Of a stretch of 22,172 nucleotides of DNA, positions 1-7,741 are shown piece by piece. A model generated the notes under the pieces. The model was not told the DNA's origin, ran no database searches, and saw nothing but the letters and a program-made list of their open reading frames with translations. The position numbers were made by a program, and so were the translations under genes. Numbering within the stretch: position 1 is the first letter of the stretch; each line of letters begins with the position of its first letter. Location: NCBI GenBank assembly GCA_050010455.1, contig JBEKLA010000046.1, positions 1-22,172 of the forward strand. Reading direction: 5' to 3'. Source of the DNA: DATJOQ01 sp050010455 (GTDB lineage: Bacteria > Desulfobacterota > Binatia > Binatales > Binataceae).

Positions 1-36
1 ATCGCAGCGCTGGCTCTCTTGCAACGGTCGCGGTAA
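1..36 (+). CDS. C-terminal tail of an upstream gene (partial)
   Basis: Frame 1 is open from the window edge to a TAA at 34-36 and reads IAALALLQRSR-stop. A hydrophobic stretch followed by a basic tail is what the end of a membrane protein looks like. It lies 16 bp before the YfhO-like gene on the same strand, so the two could be co-transcribed. Eleven codons are too few to identify a family, and an open frame this short can occur by chance. Confidence 0.3.
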   Translation: MAALALLQRSR

Positions 37-52
37 GTTTGACCGGTTACCC

Positions 53-1789
53 ATGGTAGGCAGGCGACAGGGCAGGCACGAAGCGCTATTGGTAGCGCTT
101 ACCTCGCTCGCGTTCGCGCTATGCTTTGGCTACTCAATTCTCGTTCGTTTTTTTGCCGAGGGGCTGTATCAAGACTGGGACTATCATCTGCAGCTTCGTT
201 GGGTTCCCTTCTACACATTAACTCACTTCCATCAGTTTCCACTTTGGAACCCGTACAAGTGCGGCGGCATGCCAATGCTGGCAGACCCGCTCTCGGGCTT
301 CCTGACCCCATTTGTATTACTCGATCTGATATTTGGACCGGTAGTTGGGGTACATCTCCAGATTATCGCCGACATCGCGGCTGCATTCGGCGGAGCGTAT
401 CTTCTTGCCAGCGTCCTGGGAGTTTCCAGAGTTGGGGCTGTCGGTTGCGCGATTACCTTCGCCGGCAGTTCCTGGTTCTACCTACACCTGTACCCCGGCC
501 ATCTAGAGTTCTTTCCTTACGTCTATGCTCCCTGGGTAGTCACGAGCCTATATCTCAGCTCGGAGCGCAATAGCCTGGCCTTCGCTGCGCTGGGCGGACT
601 CGTTATGGCGTTGATGTTAACGGAAGGGAGCGTCTACGCGTTTCCGCAGACTGGGCTAATGCTTGCCGTTCTTGCAGCGATCGCTGCGCTGCAGCGTCGA
701 AGCGTTTTCCCGTTGCTCGCTCTAGTTATTATTCTGCTCTTCGCGTTTGGCTTCGCCGCGGTAAAGGTCCTACCGAGCTTGGAGTTCGTCGGGCTGCATG
801 TCAGGCCGATCCGCCCGGACGAGGTCTGCCCGATCAGTCTGCTCCTGAGAGCGTTATTCGCGCGGAACCAAGATCCAACGTTCCAGCCACCTGCGGAGCC
901 GTGGCGCTTTTGGGAGTTCGGCGCGTACGTAGGCGTCATCTTCGGCTGCCTGGCACTCCTCGCTGTCGTGTGGCGTCCTCGCCGCGCTCTTCCGTGGATC
1001 ATCCTCGGCTCGGTGTTTCTGGCACTGGCTGCGGGCGATTTCGGTCCATACTCGCCGTGGGTTCTCCAGCACAGACTGCCCATTTTCGCTTCCCATCGCG
1101 TGCCCACCCGTTGGCTCATCCTATTCACACTGGTGGCAGGTGTGCTTGGAGGCTTCGGGATCGACACCATTAGGGCAGGACTCAAGAAGTGGGGCTTGGC
1201 GGTAGCGATACTTCTGCTCGCATTGGCACTGATCGACGACTGGTCCGTGAGCACCCGCTACATTTTCCATATTTTCGACACACCGCAAGCTCCCAGGCAG
1301 ATGTCCGCTAGGTTTTACCAAACGAGCGGGAATTCGCGCAAAATGCTGGTGGCAGCCAGAGCTAATACTGGATCAATCGCCTGCTACGAGTCAGTTGGCT
1401 TGCGGACCTATGCCGTGGGTTCCGATCAGCCGAGCTATCGCGGGGAGCAGTATTTACTCGGTCCCGGCACGGTAACTCTTACCAAGTGGACGCCCAATCA
1501 GCTCAGCTTCGATGTCCTAGCGCCTGGACCGACGGTTCTAATCGTGAACCAGAACTTCGATGAAGGCTGGCACCTGATTAGCGGCAAAGGAGAAGTCTTC
1601 TCGCGAGGCGGCCTTATCGCAGTGCGTTTGCCTGCGGGTGGGCAACATCTTGAAATGATTTTCCGACCGCGCTCTTTCGTGGTCGGGTTAGGAATCACGA
1701 CGCTAACCTTTATCGTCACGCTGGTTGCTTGGCTGTATGAACGTCGTCGCAGACCAGCCGAGCGGCGTGCCCCTCCGTTGACCGCCTAA
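53..1789 (+). CDS. YfhO-like polytopic membrane protein (GT-C-type fold)
   Basis: Integral membrane protein of 578 residues. The first helix covers about residues 11-34. It is followed by an extracytoplasmic loop with D41, D43 and H45 and by the stretch PLWNPYKCGGMPMLADP (63-79), a pattern typical of YfhO-family and related GT-C-fold proteins. Many further hydrophobic segments run to about residue 395. A soluble beta-rich segment (about 420-540, with NQNFDEGWH) and a last helix (about 545-565) before a basic tail complete it, again as in YfhO proteins. Known members use polyprenyl-phosphate sugars or modify cell-wall polymers; the substrate here cannot be read from sequence. No good Shine-Dalgarno precedes the ATG at 53, so a nearby alternative start is possible. 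The GT2 and methyltransferase genes 0.9-2.7 kb downstream on the other strand are likely functional partners. Confidence 0.75.
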   Translation: MVGRRQGRHEALLVALTSLAFALCFGYSILVRFFAEGLYQDWDYHLQLRWVPFYTLTHFHQFPLWNPYKCGGMPMLADPLSGFLTPFVLLDLIFGPVVGVHLQIIADIAAAFGGAYLLASVLGVSRVGAVGCAITFAGSSWFYLHLYPGHLEFFPYVYAPWVVTSLYLSSERNSLAFAALGGLVMALMLTEGSVYAFPQTGLMLAVLAAIAALQRRSVFPLLALVIILLFAFGFAAVKVLPSLEFVGLHVRPIRPDEVCPISLLLRALFARNQDPTFQPPAEPWRFWEFGAYVGVIFGCLALLAVVWRPRRALPWIILGSVFLALAAGDFGPYSPWVLQHRLPIFASHRVPTRWLILFTLVAGVLGGFGIDTIRAGLKKWGLAVAILLLALALIDDWSVSTRYIFHIFDTPQAPRQMSARFYQTSGNSRKMLVAARANTGSIACYESVGLRTYAVGSDQPSYRGEQYLLGPGTVTLTKWTPNQLSFDVLAPGPTVLIVNQNFDEGWHLISGKGEVFSRGGLIAVRLPAGGQHLEMIFRPRSFVVGLGITTLTFIVTLVAWLYERRRRPAERRAPPLTA

Positions 1790-1805
1790 GCGCAGCCCTT
1801 ATAAT
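1778..1805 (+). promoter_or_regulatory. Sigma70-type promoter for the first lipoprotein gene
   Basis: TTGACC at 1778-1783 (5 of 6 to consensus) and a perfect TATAAT at 1800-1805 are separated by 16 bp. The -35 lies inside the last codons of the YfhO-like gene. Transcription would start near 1812 and leave a leader of roughly 90 nt before the ATG at 1905. This is the best consensus promoter seen in the window and implies the lipoprotein is transcribed independently of the gene before it. Confidence 0.6.
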
Positions 1806-1904
1806 CACTTCCATCGGGTCGCTTGGTTTCTGGATATGACACATGAGCGTATGAGGCCTATGATTCTGCCCCGCTAATTCTCCAACTGAAAAGAGACCAC
1901 CATC

Positions 1905-2621
1905 ATGATGAGATATGCTTGGCTTGTAATCCTCGCCGCAGCGGTTGCGGCGTGCAATCCGTCGCAGCAGGAAACCCCCGAAACCGTAACCGGTGGGGCG
2001 AGTGTGAGTTCGTATGCGCAGACTCCGCTGGCGAAGGCGACGACCAGTCTTGCCCTGGATGGTTCAAAGGCAAAGCCCGGCCAGTTTGCGATCGCGGATG
2101 TAATCAGCTACGGCGGGGCGAAGCCTACGATCACGGCGCCAGAGGGGTGGACCCTGCTCCGTGACGACAGCAGTCCGGCGACTCGGCAATCGCTTTATTG
2201 GCACTTGATTAAGGCGAACGACCCGAGCCCGACATGGACCTTCAGTGAGCCGGTCGACGCTCAGGGGGCGATCCTGCTGCTGGACAATGTTGCAGCGGAT
2301 AATCCAATAGACGGGAGCAGTGGCAATACCGGAGGCCCAGGCGTGGTCGCGAAGTCAGTGACGACGACCAAGGGCGGGGGCTTCATCCTGGCTTTCTTCG
2401 CGACCAATTTCGGTGGAGGTGGACTGGGGGAGCAGTGCCCAAGCAGTGTGAGTGTGATTCTGTCTCAGGAATCGCAGCCGCGCGAATACTGGGTCGTCGG
2501 TAGCTACCAGGGACGAAAGGGTGACACTCCGGAAGTGTCTTGCCCCAGCGGGCAGCTTTACAACGCGGTCGCGGCGCAAGTCGCGATAGCACGGGGCACG
2601 ACGCCGGCCACCAGCCCCTGA
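1905..2621 (+). CDS. Small secreted lipoprotein, paralogue 1
   Basis: A 238-residue protein with a signal peptide and lipobox VAAC, giving an acylated Cys17 and so probably a membrane-anchored periplasmic or surface protein. The mature part is a single predicted beta-sandwich. Its recurring features are GQFAIADV, PTITAPEGW, TRQSLYWH, TWTFSEPVDAQGAI, DNPIDGSSGNTG and ILAFFATNFGGGG. This pattern (a threshold of 'GW.L.R', then a 'TW.FS' strand, then a 'NPID' loop) recurs in many secreted bacterial proteins, but I do not know a function for it. A close relative sits at 4633-5349. Either of two tandem ATG codons (1905, 1908) could be the start; the ribosome site is weak (AAAGAGA). No catalytic motif is visible. 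It converges on the methyltransferase with only 34 bp between stops and no clear terminator. Confidence 0.75.
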   Translation: MMRYAWLVILAAAVAACNPSQQETPETVTGGASVSSYAQTPLAKATTSLALDGSKAKPGQFAIADVISYGGAKPTITAPEGWTLLRDDSSPATRQSLYWHLIKANDPSPTWTFSEPVDAQGAILLLDNVAADNPIDGSSGNTGGPGVVAKSVTTTKGGGFILAFFATNFGGGGLGEQCPSSVSVILSQESQPREYWVVGSYQGRKGDTPEVSCPSGQLYNAVAAQVAIARGTTPATSP

Positions 2622-2655
2622 TCCCGCAAATCGTCGGCCCTTGGTGAGCGCATCC

Positions 2656-3459
2656 TCAGGCGATGGCTGACGCGCGGTCTTCCGCGGCGGACGTCTGGAC
2701 GTTGCGCTCGCCGCTCTGCGTCCGCGAAACAGGATTGCGCGCCAGCACTATCAGAGAAACTCCCAGAGGCAACGGAACGCGACCGAGCAGCAGACGTTCA
2801 GCGGCAAACATCTTCCACAACAGCCAGTTCAGCGGTCGCGGAGGCAATTCCAGCCCACGATCTTCGCTGTGAACTCCGGTTAATCGCTCGATTAATCGGG
2901 CCGCAAAAATCGGCGTGAACAGCACGAAATTATAGTAGCTCAGGTAGCAGATCTCGTATCCCGCCTCGCTTACTACCTTTCGTAACTGATCCGCGCGGTA
3001 GCGGCGGCGATGATGGTGCGTCACGTCGTGTGGACTCCACAGGAATCGAAACGCCGGGACCGTCAGCAACAAGAGGCCTCCGGGCCTGAGGCGCTCGCGC
3101 AGCGCGCGCAGGGCCGCACTGTCGTCGTCGAGATGTTCCAGCACGTCGGTCATGACGACAGAATCGAAGCAGCGATCGCCGAACGGAATTTGATCCGGTA
3201 ATTGCCCGCGCGCGACCTCGCCGACCCCCCGCGATTGCGCGAACTGGACCGCCTGATCGTCCAGGTCCATCGCATACACGGAACCGCACCGCGCGAGCAT
3301 CCGTAAGTTGCCCCCGCTGCCGCATCCGGGCTCAAGGATTGTCGCGTGCTGCGGAAGTCCAAACCTGGTCAAAAGGCTTTCAACGATGGTGCGGCGTCCC
3401 GCGAACCACCAATGTTGGTCTTCGACCTCCGCCATCCGGATGTAAATCTGTCGATCCAT
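2656..3459 (-). CDS. Class I SAM-dependent methyltransferase
   Basis: A 267-residue methyltransferase of the Methyltransf_11 type. EDQHWWFAGRR near the N-terminus (13-23) is a hallmark of a subgroup found beside sugar transferases. Motif I is ILEPGCGSGGN (41-51), the acidic SAM-ribose residue falls in YAMDLDD (62-68), motif II/post-I is VVMTDVLEHLDDD (101-113), and LRPGGLLLLTVP (124-135) is motif III. The C-terminal 90 residues are hydrophobic in places, suggesting membrane association near a lipid-linked substrate. Its ATG overlaps the TGA of the glycosyltransferase by one base (TGATG), so the two are translationally coupled. The substrate is unknown; a lipid-linked sugar or its carrier fits the context. 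Confidence 0.85.
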   Translation of the reverse strand: MDRQIYIRMAEVEDQHWWFAGRRTIVESLLTRFGLPQHATILEPGCGSGGNLRMLARCGSVYAMDLDDQAVQFAQSRGVGEVARGQLPDQIPFGDRCFDSVVMTDVLEHLDDDSAALRALRERLRPGGLLLLTVPAFRFLWSPHDVTHHHRRRYRADQLRKVVSEAGYEICYLSYYNFVLFTPIFAARLIERLTGVHSEDRGLELPPRPLNWLLWKMFAAERLLLGRVPLPLGVSLIVLARNPVSRTQSGERNVQTSAAEDRASAIA

Positions 3460-4466
3460 CAGGCTTCGAAGCCGAAACGCTGGCGCACGATATAGAGCGG
3501 ACGGCCCTTTACTTCGATATACACCCGCGCCAGGTACTCACCGATGATTCCCAGCGTGATGAGCTGAATTCCTCCGAGGAACAATACGGTAACCATCAGC
3601 GATGCGTAGCCAGGAACGTCGATACCTTTGGTCAACCTGAGAAAAATCAGTAGCGATGCGTACAAAAACGTCAGCATCGAGATGCCAAGGCCGACGTAGC
3701 TCCAGACTTTCAGCGGGAACGAGCTGAACGAGGTCATCCCGTCGAGCGCGAAGTTCCACAACTTCCAGTAATTCCAGTTGCTCGAACCGGCGTGGCGAGG
3801 CTCGCGCTCGTAGAAAATCGTCGCCTGCCTGAACCCGAGCCAGGCGAACAGTCCTTTCATGAAACGCGACCTCTCCGGCAGCGTTGTGAGCGCCGCGGCT
3901 ACCCGCCGATCTATCAGGCGAAAGTCTCCGGTGTCCTGCGGAATCGGCATGTCGGCGATCTTGCCGAAAGTGCGATAGAAGAGTTTGGCGGTGGCCTTCT
4001 TCATCCAGCTTTCGCCCAGCCGTGCGCGACGCGTGGCTAGCACGACGTCATAGCCCTCCCGCCATTTCTTCAACAGCTCCTCGATAAGCTCCGGCGGATC
4101 TTGCAGATCGCAGTCAATCGGGACCAAAGCCGCGCCAGCAGCGTGCTCGATGCCCGCGGTCAATGCTATGTCCTTGCCAAAGTTGCGAGATAGGCTGAGA
4201 ACCTTGATCGCCGGCTTGTCTTTCCGCATCTCGAGTAGCAGCTCCAAAGTGCGATCTCGACTGCCGTCATCCACGCAGATTATCTCGTAGGTGATCCCCA
4301 ACCGCTCGAGCACGGGCATCAAGCGTTCGAAAAAATGCGGGATATTCAGCGCTTCGTCACGCATCGGGACCACGACGCTTAGTTCAACCGAGGGTTGAAC
4401 CTCCGATGGGGCGGTGCGACTTGAAGCTAACGGCGCGCCGCTCCGGCTGCCAGCCACGCTCTCCAT
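3459..4466 (-). CDS. GT2 glycosyltransferase, GtrB/DPM1-like, with C-terminal membrane anchor
   Basis: A 335-residue family 2 glycosyltransferase that should transfer a sugar from a nucleotide donor to polyprenyl phosphate on the cytoplasmic membrane face. LSVVVPMRDE (29-38) starts the Rossmann-like fold, VDDGSRDRT lies at 65-73, and the DxD-type metal site is D118-C-D120 in DCDLQDPP. RSRFMKGLFAWLGF is typical of the GtrB/YfdH/ArnC branch. Two strongly hydrophobic segments near the C-terminus (roughly 243-270 and 280-310) are the usual GtrB membrane pair. The first 27 residues are low-complexity and no Shine-Dalgarno precedes this ATG, so the true start may be internal, nearer residue 25. It leads a two-gene operon with the methyltransferase. 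The YfhO-like gene could use the product as donor. Confidence 0.85.
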   Translation of the reverse strand: MESVAGSRSGAPLASSRTAPSEVQPSVELSVVVPMRDEALNIPHFFERLMPVLERLGITYEIICVDDGSRDRTLELLLEMRKDKPAIKVLSLSRNFGKDIALTAGIEHAAGAALVPIDCDLQDPPELIEELLKKWREGYDVVLATRRARLGESWMKKATAKLFYRTFGKIADMPIPQDTGDFRLIDRRVAAALTTLPERSRFMKGLFAWLGFRQATIFYEREPRHAGSSNWNYWKLWNFALDGMTSFSSFPLKVWSYVGLGISMLTFLYASLLIFLRLTKGIDVPGYASLMVTVLFLGGIQLITLGIIGEYLARVYIEVKGRPLYIVRQRFGFEA

Positions 4467-4566
4467 AAAACCAGCGCCAAGTCTAGCGGCAAGTGAAGAT
4501 TCGAGGAAGAGTCGCGCGACAGCATAAGGCGGTGTTGCGGCGAGACGAGACTTGCGTCGTCTTCAC

Positions 4567-4594
4567 ATGATTCGCTCGTATCGGCCAGCGTCAA
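4567..4594 (-). promoter_or_regulatory. Candidate promoter for the glycosyltransferase-methyltransferase operon
   Basis: Read on the minus strand, TTGACG (4594-4589) is followed after 16 bp by AATCAT (4572-4567, 4 of 6 to consensus). Transcription would start near 4560 and leave a leader of about 90 nt before the ATG at 4466. It lies in the 166-bp intergenic region shared with the divergent second lipoprotein gene, for which I see no convincing promoter. Confidence 0.35.
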
Positions 4595-4632
4595 AATGGT
4601 AGTGTTAAGAGGGGCGTAGAAAGGAAGCGACG

Positions 4633-5349
4633 ATGAGAAAGCACATAGCGCTGGCAGTGTTGATTGCTCTCGCATTTGGCTGTTATTTCGCCTCTCCGGT
4701 GCGATGTGCCGAAAACTCCCCGGTAAGTTCGTTTTCGCAGGCGCCGCTGGCCGCCAATACCATGAGTATCAGTCTTGACTGCGGTTCAAAGGCGCAGTCC
4801 GGCCAGTTGGCGATCGCTGACGTGTTGACTTACAACGGTGAGAACCCGACGATCACGCCGCCGACAGGATGGTCGTTAATCCGCGAGGACATCAGTTCGA
4901 CGACGCGACAGTCGCTTTATTGGCACGTGATCGACGTGAATGATCCGAGCACCGAAACCTGGCTGTTCAGCGAGCCGGTCGATGCACAGGGGGCAGTTCT
5001 GGCACTGGACAACGCTGCGGAAACCAATCCGGTGGAGGCGAGCAGCGGCAATACCGGCCACAGCGGCACGCTAACGGTAGATTCAGTGGGGAATGCCGGC
5101 GACGGGAACCTGGTTCTTGCCTTTTACGCAACCGATTTCGGTGGAGGCGGGCTATTTGGTGTCGGCGGGATCGGCACGATGATTCCGCCCAATTCGACCG
5201 TGGTCGTGGCTCAAGAGGAAATGCCGCTCGAATACTGGGTGATTGTGCCCGGTCAGAGCACCGAACAGGACAGTGCCGATGCGAGCTGCGTCACGCCTCA
5301 ACTCTTCAACTGGGCCGCGGCCGAAGTGGCGCTCAAATCGGCGCGCTGA
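4633..5349 (+). CDS. Small secreted lipoprotein, paralogue 2
   Basis: A 238-residue paralogue of the protein at 1905-2621. Counting by eye over the core from GSKA to NDPS, about 37 of 55 positions are identical, and the same landmarks recur (PTITPPTGW, TRQSLYWH, SEPVDAQGAV, NPVEASSGNTG, LAFYATDFGGGG). The signal peptide also places a cysteine at position 17, but the lipobox AFGC has a phenylalanine at -2, so lipidation is less certain than in paralogue 1. It carries an extra glycine-rich insert FGVGGIGTM after the GGGG motif. AAGGAAG lies upstream of the ATG at 4633 and supports this start. It is divergent from the glycosyltransferase operon and convergent with the hydroxy-acid dehydrogenase. 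No enzyme motif is visible and the function is unknown. Confidence 0.75.
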   Translation: MRKHIALAVLIALAFGCYFASPVRCAENSPVSSFSQAPLAANTMSISLDCGSKAQSGQLAIADVLTYNGENPTITPPTGWSLIREDISSTTRQSLYWHVIDVNDPSTETWLFSEPVDAQGAVLALDNAAETNPVEASSGNTGHSGTLTVDSVGNAGDGNLVLAFYATDFGGGGLFGVGGIGTMIPPNSTVVVAQEEMPLEYWVIVPGQSTEQDSADASCVTPQLFNWAAAEVALKSAR

Positions 5350-5360
5350 GTCGTGCTCGC

Positions 5361-5392
5361 CGCGATCGTCGGCGAAGATGTCAGCGATCGCG
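5361..5392. terminator. Hairpin between convergent genes
   Basis: CGCGATCG (5361-5368) and CGATCGCG (5385-5392) form a perfect 8-bp inverted repeat around a 16-nt loop, 11 bp after the lipoprotein stop and overlapping the last codons of the hydroxy-acid dehydrogenase. There is no T-run, so intrinsic termination is unproven; the position between convergent genes suggests a bidirectional stop signal. Confidence 0.4.
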
Positions 5393-6604
5393 AATAGTTA
5401 CGAACGACCGATCGAGTTCGCTTATCGTTCTAACGCCGAGAAGTTGCATCGCGCGCACGGTTTCGTCCTTTAGGATTTCCAGTACCCGATTCACTCCGGA
5501 CTCGCCGCCGACCATCAGCCCATAGAGATAGGCACGGCCGATCAGCGCCGCGCGAGCCCCTAGCGCAACCGCGGCCAAAATGTCCGCCCCGTTCATCACC
5601 CCTCCGTCGACAAAAATCTCGACGTGTTCGCCGACCGCATCGACGATCGACGACAGCACTTCGAGCGGCAGGCTTTGCCTATCAAGCTGACGGCCACCGT
5701 GGGTGGAAACGATGATTCCGTTAACGCCGTATTCTTCGACTGCGACTTTGGCTTGATCGACGCGCGTGATGCCCTTGAGAAGGATTGGCCCCTTCCAGAA
5801 CTCGCGTATCCACTTGATGTCATTCCAGCATAGCGCTGGATCAAACACCTGCATCACGGTTTCGAGCCCTGCCGGAGACGCGTCCAACACGGCGAACCTG
5901 GGGGGATCGGTTGTCAGAAAGTCGAATGTCCATGCCGGATGCAGGATGCCCTGCCAGATGATGTCGAGCGACGGCGCGGGTGGCACGGTGAACCCATTGC
6001 GCAGGTCACGGGCGCGGCGCCCCAGGACTGCGGTGTCGACCGTGAGCACTACCGCCTGGTAGCCGGCGCGATGCGCGCGCTCGAGAAACTGCTCGCTCTT
6101 CCGGCGATCTTTCCAGACGTAGAGCTGGAACCACAGCAGGCCGCCGGGCCACTCGGCTGCAACGTCCTCGATCGAGGTCGAGCCCATGGTGGAAAGCGCG
6201 TAGGGGAGGCCGGCTTGTCTTGCGGCTCGAACCACGGCGCGCTCGCCCTCGCAATGCATCAGGCGGTTGAAGCCGGTCGGCGCAATGACGAGCGGAAAGT
6301 CGATCTGTTGGCCGAGCACAGTCGTTCCGGTTTCGACCTTGGAGACATCGCGCATAACGCGCGGATTGAATTCGACGCGATCCCAGCCGTCGTACTGGCG
6401 GCGGAGCAGGATCTCTTCGTCAGCTCCGCCATCGACATAGTCGAAGACCTGCCGCGGGACGCGCTTACGTGCTGCCTGGCGAAGGTCGGCTACGCAAACG
6501 GAGCGCGCGAGCCGTCGTTTGACGACGTTGAGTTCGAGAGGTCGTGGCCGTAACAACCGGGCCAGTTCGGAGACCTTCGGCAGATTGCGCTTAGTCGATG
6601 GCAT
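5381..6604 (-). CDS. FMN-dependent alpha-hydroxy-acid dehydrogenase (LldD/mandelate dehydrogenase type)
   Basis: A 407-residue flavoenzyme that oxidises a 2-hydroxy acid to the 2-oxo acid. Family landmarks in order are Tyr56 in FDYVDGGAD, the FMN-binding APTGF (109-112) and STMGSTS (138-144), QLYVWKDR with Tyr162, TVDTAVLGRRARDLRNGF (189-205), the FMN-contacting Lys277 in LLKGI, the catalytic His302 and substrate-binding Arg305 in THGGRQLD, and DGG and GR (333-335, 356-357). The usual Asn before His is Thr here. The loop at about 209-255 contains HPAWTFDFL, as in membrane-bound, quinone-linked lactate and mandelate dehydrogenases. The substrate cannot be assigned. The Shine-Dalgarno AGAGGAAG supports the ATG at 6604. 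It lies 33 bp behind the ABC ATPase gene, so an operon is likely. Confidence 0.88.
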   Translation of the reverse strand: MPSTKRNLPKVSELARLLRPRPLELNVVKRRLARSVCVADLRQAARKRVPRQVFDYVDGGADEEILLRRQYDGWDRVEFNPRVMRDVSKVETGTTVLGQQIDFPLVIAPTGFNRLMHCEGERAVVRAARQAGLPYALSTMGSTSIEDVAAEWPGGLLWFQLYVWKDRRKSEQFLERAHRAGYQAVVLTVDTAVLGRRARDLRNGFTVPPAPSLDIIWQGILHPAWTFDFLTTDPPRFAVLDASPAGLETVMQVFDPALCWNDIKWIREFWKGPILLKGITRVDQAKVAVEEYGVNGIIVSTHGGRQLDRQSLPLEVLSSIVDAVGEHVEIFVDGGVMNGADILAAVALGARAALIGRAYLYGLMVGGESGVNRVLEILKDETVRAMQLLGVRTISELDRSFVTIRDR

Positions 6605-6637
6605 GGTCTGATCTTCCTCTTCCCCCTGAAGCGATTA

Positions 6638-7444
6638 TCAAACCGCCGCGTCGCTGTCCGGCGCGACCGTCAACGAGTAGCGGCCGTTGGTCAGCCTCAA
6701 TGTCAGCCGTGCTCCAAACGCGTCGCCGAGCGTCTCCGATTTGAGCACGCTCAGCTTCGGGCCTGCGGCGAGCACCGTGCCGTTCTTGATGATCAGTACA
6801 TGAGTAAAGGCCGGGGTAATCTCCTCGACGTGATGCGTGACCAAGACCATGGTTGGGGCGGTACCTGAAGACGCCAGGCGCTGAAGGAATGCGAGGAATC
6901 GTTCACGCGCGACCGGGTCCAGACCTGCGCAAGGCTCATCCAGCACCAGCAGCCGTGGATTCGCCATCAAGGCGCGCCCGATCAGAATCCGTTGCCGCTC
7001 GCCTTGCGATAAATAGCGCCACGGCCGATCGGCCAGCGCGTCCGCCTCAACCTGATGCAGGATATCGAGAGCCTGGGACCGCTCGTCGCTCGATAGCTCG
7101 CCCCAAAAACCGAGCATCGCACGCCGCCCGCTGGCGATCGTCTCGAGCGCCGACTCGCCCGCCGACATCAGCGGCGCGATAGCCGTGCTGACGAATCCGA
7201 TGTGCGTGCGAAGCTCACGCCAGTCGCTGTGCCCATAGGTCTCGCCCAGGACCGAAATCGTCCCGCTGGTCGGAGGCATGTATCCGGTCAAGGTGGCGAG
7301 CAGCGAGGTCTTGCCCGAACCGTTCGGCCCCAGGATCACCCAATGCTGGCCTTCCTCAACGCTCCAGTTGATTCCATCGAGGATTCGTACCTCGCGGTGC
7401 ACGCACAGCGCCGAGACTTGAATTACGGGAACACCATTTTTCAT
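6638..7444 (-). CDS. Stand-alone ABC transporter ATP-binding protein (ModF/YlmA-like)
   Basis: A 268-residue ATPase with one nucleotide-binding domain. Walker A is GPNGSGKTS (39-47), the signature is LSQGE (145-149), Walker B is LLVLDEP (165-171) with the D-loop AGLD, and the switch His204 lies in LVTHH. The Q-loop glutamine is absent: HIGFVSTAI (81-89) has Ser/Thr there, which I recall as common in the ModF/YlmA-like group. No permease or binding protein is encoded nearby, so it may pair with a remote permease or act outside transport. It precedes the hydroxy-acid dehydrogenase in the same direction. No clear Shine-Dalgarno is seen; instead a short inverted repeat GCTCG-CC-CGAGC (7445-7456) lies directly before the ATG and could hide the ribosome site. 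Confidence 0.85.
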   Translation of the reverse strand: MKNGVPVIQVSALCVHREVRILDGINWSVEEGQHWVILGPNGSGKTSLLATLTGYMPPTSGTISVLGETYGHSDWRELRTHIGFVSTAIAPLMSAGESALETIASGRRAMLGFWGELSSDERSQALDILHQVEADALADRPWRYLSQGERQRILIGRALMANPRLLVLDEPCAGLDPVARERFLAFLQRLASSGTAPTMVLVTHHVEEITPAFTHVLIIKNGTVLAAGPKLSVLKSETLGDAFGARLTLRLTNGRYSLTVAPDSDAAV

Positions 7445-7550
7445 GCTCGCCCGAGCTTAACAAATCGCTGCGTCCAGGGCAGATAGCTGGCGTAGGCGAT
7501 TTCCACGCCGGAGCAGCCATTAGAATGGTTATCCACCTTTGCTATTGCCC

Positions 7551-7609
7551 ATTAGCCGACATTAGCAAATGCTCGCAAATTTCCTAATCGAAGGTTAGCT
7601 TCGGCTAAT
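7551..7609 (+). promoter_or_regulatory. Nested inverted repeats upstream of the G8-like gene
   Basis: ATTAGCCGA (7551-7559) and TCGGCTAAT (7601-7609) form a perfect 9-bp inverted repeat with a 41-nt spacer. Within it, CGAAG (7589-7593) and CTTCG (7599-7603) form a 5-bp hairpin with loop GTTAG. The two structures share bases 7601-7603 and cannot form at the same time. Two further ATTAGC/GTTAGC words lie inside. This could be a paired protein-binding site or a leader with alternative folds; no known riboswitch consensus was recognised. Confidence 0.35.
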
Positions 7610-7698
7610 AGATGCGTCCCTGGTGATGGGTCACCGAGGGTGGGTTGTTTTGGCAGACGAGTTTATGGTCTCGATCGTCGCTCGAGGCAGCTTTTTTC

Positions 7699-7737
7699 AG
7701 GGCTGGCAGCGTCTGGAAGCGACGCGTCTGCGGCCCT
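7699..7737 (+). promoter_or_regulatory. GC-rich leader hairpin directly before the ribosome site
   Basis: AGGGC (7699-7703) pairs with GCCCT (7733-7737), and inside it GCGTC (7709-7713) pairs with GACGC (7721-7725). A TTTT follows at 7737-7740 and then the ribosome site GGGAGGA. The hairpin followed by T's resembles an attenuator but could also simply tune translation. The heptamer GCGTCTG occurs twice within it (7709-7715, 7724-7730). Confidence 0.3.
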
Positions 7738-7741
7738 TTTC

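Noticed and set aside
39..44. TTGACC before the YfhO-like gene as a -35 element
   Set aside because: It lies only 8 bp before the ATG, so no -10 could fit between.
2622..2655. Terminator between the first lipoprotein and the methyltransferase
   Set aside because: No inverted repeat of useful length was found in this gap.
7529..7537. DnaA-box-like TTATCCACC
   Set aside because: A single near-match with one mismatch, no cluster of boxes, no AT-rich unwinding element and no replication gene nearby.
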